From Vespula vulgaris (taxonomy: Eukaryota > Arthropoda > Insecta > Hymenoptera > Vespidae), in contig NC_066587.1 in the NCBI RefSeq assembly GCF_905475345.1, positions 19,111,558 through 19,175,557 on the forward strand: DNA of 64,000 nucleotides. The letters run 5' to 3'. Both the position numbers and the translations under genes were made by a program. Below are positions 61,165-64,000 of this stretch, piece after piece; positions within the stretch are counted from its first letter, which is position 1, and each line of letters begins with the position of its first letter. A model generated the notes under the pieces. It worked only from the letters and a program-made list of their open reading frames with translations. It did no database searches and had not been told where the DNA came from.

Positions 61165-64000
61165 CTGTAATGTTCTAACCCGACGAAGAGTACGCACTCT
61201 CGTCGTCGTGCCACGGCTCCACGTCCAACCAATAGATACGCGTGTAGCTGCAGGGAATACTTCGTTAGGATAAAATACGCAACGCGGAGGACACGGCTGT
61301 TCTTAGAAATGAACATCTAAGATCGGGAATCTACATCTCGATCCGCTTCCTTTCCGTCGCGTATTCTCTCTCGAGCTCCCTTCCGTGGCCGAGTTTCGGG
61401 CTAATTGTAAGTAATGTCAAAATTGTAAGAGGATAGGGTATAGAGGATGGAGGTCTTGGATATAACGAGGCTCCCTGACCCAAATCGATCCTCGAGTGGA
61501 TAGAAACGATCGTAGACGCAATACGACGATACGATACGACCTCTCGCGAGCAGTCCTCGAGCAGCGATAAGACGACGACGCGACTCGGTGTGCGTGCGTG
61601 CGCGCGCGTGCGATCGGAAGAGAATGATTAAAGCCATCTGCCGTTCGCGGCTTCTATCGCCAGATGCCTTTATTAGAGACTCTCGCGAAAATTCTAACGA
61701 CTTCTCCGATAAATTGTCGAAACGGACCGAACCGAGCGACGCGACCCCGTTCGCTGCATCGCAGGCTTTATTCCGGCTTCGGCGATCGAGTCGTCGTTCG
61801 GCGCGGCGCGAACGACAGGACGGGAGCGACGTTATGTACGATACGTAGCGACGCGACGTAACGATAGAACACGGCGCAAGGTGCGATCGCGTCGAAGGAG
61901 CAACGACACCAAAGATCCTACCTGCTCGACCATCATTTGGCGCACCTGCCGCGTACTTTGGTGCGTCGACCGCTCTCGCGCCCGCCCGGAAAGACCTTCC
62001 CTCGGAACGAGTCGATTCCTCGATCGGCTAGTCTTGCCATCGATACGGGCTTATTCGTCGGCCGAGCCCTTTTCTTCGCACGGATTCGTATCGTTCGCAA
62101 CGCGCGACTATAGCGTTACGCAACCTCGACGACGAGATCGTACGATCGGGATCAGGAAGATGCGTAGCCAGCTACCGTATACGTTCTAAGAACGGTTAAC
62201 GGTGCCGAACGATGGAGGACGACGAAAGAGAGAACGCAGATATTATAAAGGAGAAGGCGCTGGCAGAGAAGAAAAGTTCGCGACGAACGGCTCGTATCTA
62301 TTTTGAAAGGACTACACTGCTGCGGTTGCACGTGCGTCTTGTGTCCGGCACGACGATGCGGCGCGCAACGTGTGTCGTCTGCATGCGTGCGCGGTTTAAC
62401 AAAACCAATAACGTCAATACAGGCATGTACATACGCATGACTCATTCGGAATACGAGTGTACATAAAGGTTGAAAGAGAGGCATTCGCATCGTCCGGAGT
62501 CTTCCCCTCTGCACCTACGTTCCTTTCGTTCGAACGTTCGTACGCGTAGCCGAACGCATCTCGATCTTGGAATCGTCAAAAGTATGTCGCGAATATTCTC
62601 TACGTGGAACGGAAGTCGATCTCGGACGTAACGAAGATCGTTTTCGTTGGCGTTTGGTCGCGTCACGAAAGCTCGTCTCTTTGCTCGACGGCGATTATTA
62701 ACATAACGAGTTCATTAGAAGCGTCATCCACCGCGCGCCGCCCTCGTCCCGTCGCGTCTCTTCGTTTCAACATTTGACGAACGTGCGTCTATCGCCTGTG
62801 AAAGATAGTACCTGCTGACGTATTCTAGTAGCAAACTATCTTTCGTATTCAAGGGATACGTACATAGAGTTCTTTGAAAACAGAAGAAGAAGAGGAAGAA
62901 GAAAACAAACGGTAGAGAAACGGATAGTAACGAGATACGTTCCGGTAGCAAAAAGCCTTACGCGTCGCATAGGAATTCGAACGTTTGTTTCTCCGCGCGA
63001 ATTCGTTTTTGCGCTCTGTTTATTACGATGTAACGTCGTAGAATCGTACTCTCTCCTCGATCCGACGAGTGATACGCGAAAGACGAGTCCGTCCGAATCT
63101 ATTCGAATCGTATTTCGTAAAAAGGTCAACGACGAGGTCTTCGATACGGAATCTACTTTTCCAAGCCGATTGGTAACGCGACTCGGTGCCCGTTGCGTTT
63201 TTTTGACTAACCAGCGCGGATAGGGAGAGAGAGGGGGGGGGAGAGAGAATCGTATTGTAGCGCGTCTATATTTAACGATTAGCCAACGCCAAGTCAAAGC
63301 GTACGCATTTTTAATGCGACTTTAATGGCGTGCGTCGCCTTCGACGAGAAGAAGCGAAGACTTTATCTACGTTCTGCGCGCATCGATATGCGTGTACGAG
63401 TAGACGCGTTGTCTTTTTAAAGTCGAGGAGTCAAATTAAGAGAATATAGATCGCACGCGCGAGCTTTCTATACGTACCACACGTAGATTCTACGTACAGC
63501 GTCTGTACCTATGGTATATGGAACGAGAGAGAAAGAGAGACTCGAATCCAAGACCTTTCTCCGCGTCTGATACGGACGAGAACGCTTGGCGCACCTCGCT
63601 AATTAACGGCAATTTAAATCCCTCTTCCACGTGCACCGTACTGGAAAAGTATCTAAAACGATATCCATTCGTTGCCTTTCCTACGAGCAGCACGCGTGCG
63701 CATCGACGTTTTTCGCGCTACGCGCCAGCCCGCGCGAGTCAACTTTCGACCAAACATTTTTCAAAGTTCCTTCCAAGATCGATCGGATGCAAAGGTAGGT
63801 TAAGATTTTGCCGGAAGACGTCATCGACGAGGAAAAAAAGTCGTGTTTATTCCGTCGTAATACGTCGCGCAAAGAATGCGAAATGGACGACGAAGGCGAA
63901 GGCGAAGGCGAAGCCGAAGGCGAAGACGATGACGACGTCGATGATATTCTCGTGCACGTTCGCGATTCTTTGCATTCTAAACGTAATTGAAAGCGTCCTC
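61165..64000. other. CpG-rich upstream region of the visible sickie exons
   Basis: About 2.8 kb with high CpG content and many short ORFs on both strands. I could not find an exon that joins to 61164 in phase 1 with a plausible start codon. A good donor at about 61922 (gagcag then gtagg, minus strand) has an ATG upstream but in the wrong phase. The stretch at 63880-63940 (GAAGGC units then GACGAC) gives an acidic ORF that looks like simple repeat. It may be a promoter of a short sickie form, or an intron. Confidence 0.4.

Noticed and set aside
63808..63990. Acidic plus-strand ORF with EGEGE and DDDD
   Set aside because: Simple GAAGGC and GACGAC repeats near the window edge; no start context or splice partner could be judged.

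Overview
The window is nuclear DNA of an insect, most likely a hymenopteran (bee, wasp or ant). It is AT-rich but unusually full of CpG words (tcga, cgat, acga) and simple repeats. It has short GT-AG introns, animal-type genes with insect-like intron content, and AATAAA signals close behind most stops. No bacterial, plasmid or clearly viral gene was seen, and no transposon was recognised. Gene models were built by hand from ORFs, splice sites, phase continuity and remembered family alignments. No search was run.

Layout, left to right. Positions 1-10836 (+) hold the 3' part of NPLOC4/Npl4, a cofactor of the p97 segregase. Its 8.6 kb intron contains a complete gene on the other strand (4470-6898, -) for a RING/B-box/cyclophilin-like protein. 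TPRKB (11616-12170, -) stands head to head with an unrecognised repeat protein (12822-13842, +) made of about 34 TDAR-like tetrapeptides and a cysteine-rich tail. A secreted serpin gene fills 17067-28595 (+): seven shared exons are followed by eight alternative terminal exons, each with a different reactive-centre loop and its own stop. Next come a MIF4G-domain protein (29247-30810, +) and a small spliced protein of axonemal type (31507-32141, +). PRPF38B (32900-35501, -) and RRP5/PDCD11 (36495-41118, -) follow. NSUN5 (42793-45763, +) has VMA21 (43603-43896, +) nested in its second intron. RpL7A (45908-47561, -) carries two candidate box C/D snoRNAs in introns. FAM20B xylosylkinase (48979-50781, +) comes next. 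The right end is the 3' part of the neuron navigator gene sickie (52765 to at least 61164, -), in a more CpG-rich stretch that runs to the window edge.

Shared themes: rRNA maturation and ribosome production are grouped at 36.5-47.6 kb (RRP5, NSUN5, RpL7A, candidate snoRNAs). Ubiquitin handling is represented by NPL4 and by the nested RING gene. The serpin is the standout locus: one inhibitor body, eight predicted specificities (P1 = L, K, R, A, V, A, A, F) chosen by terminal exon. All splice phases of the eight cassettes agree (phase 1), which strongly supports the model.
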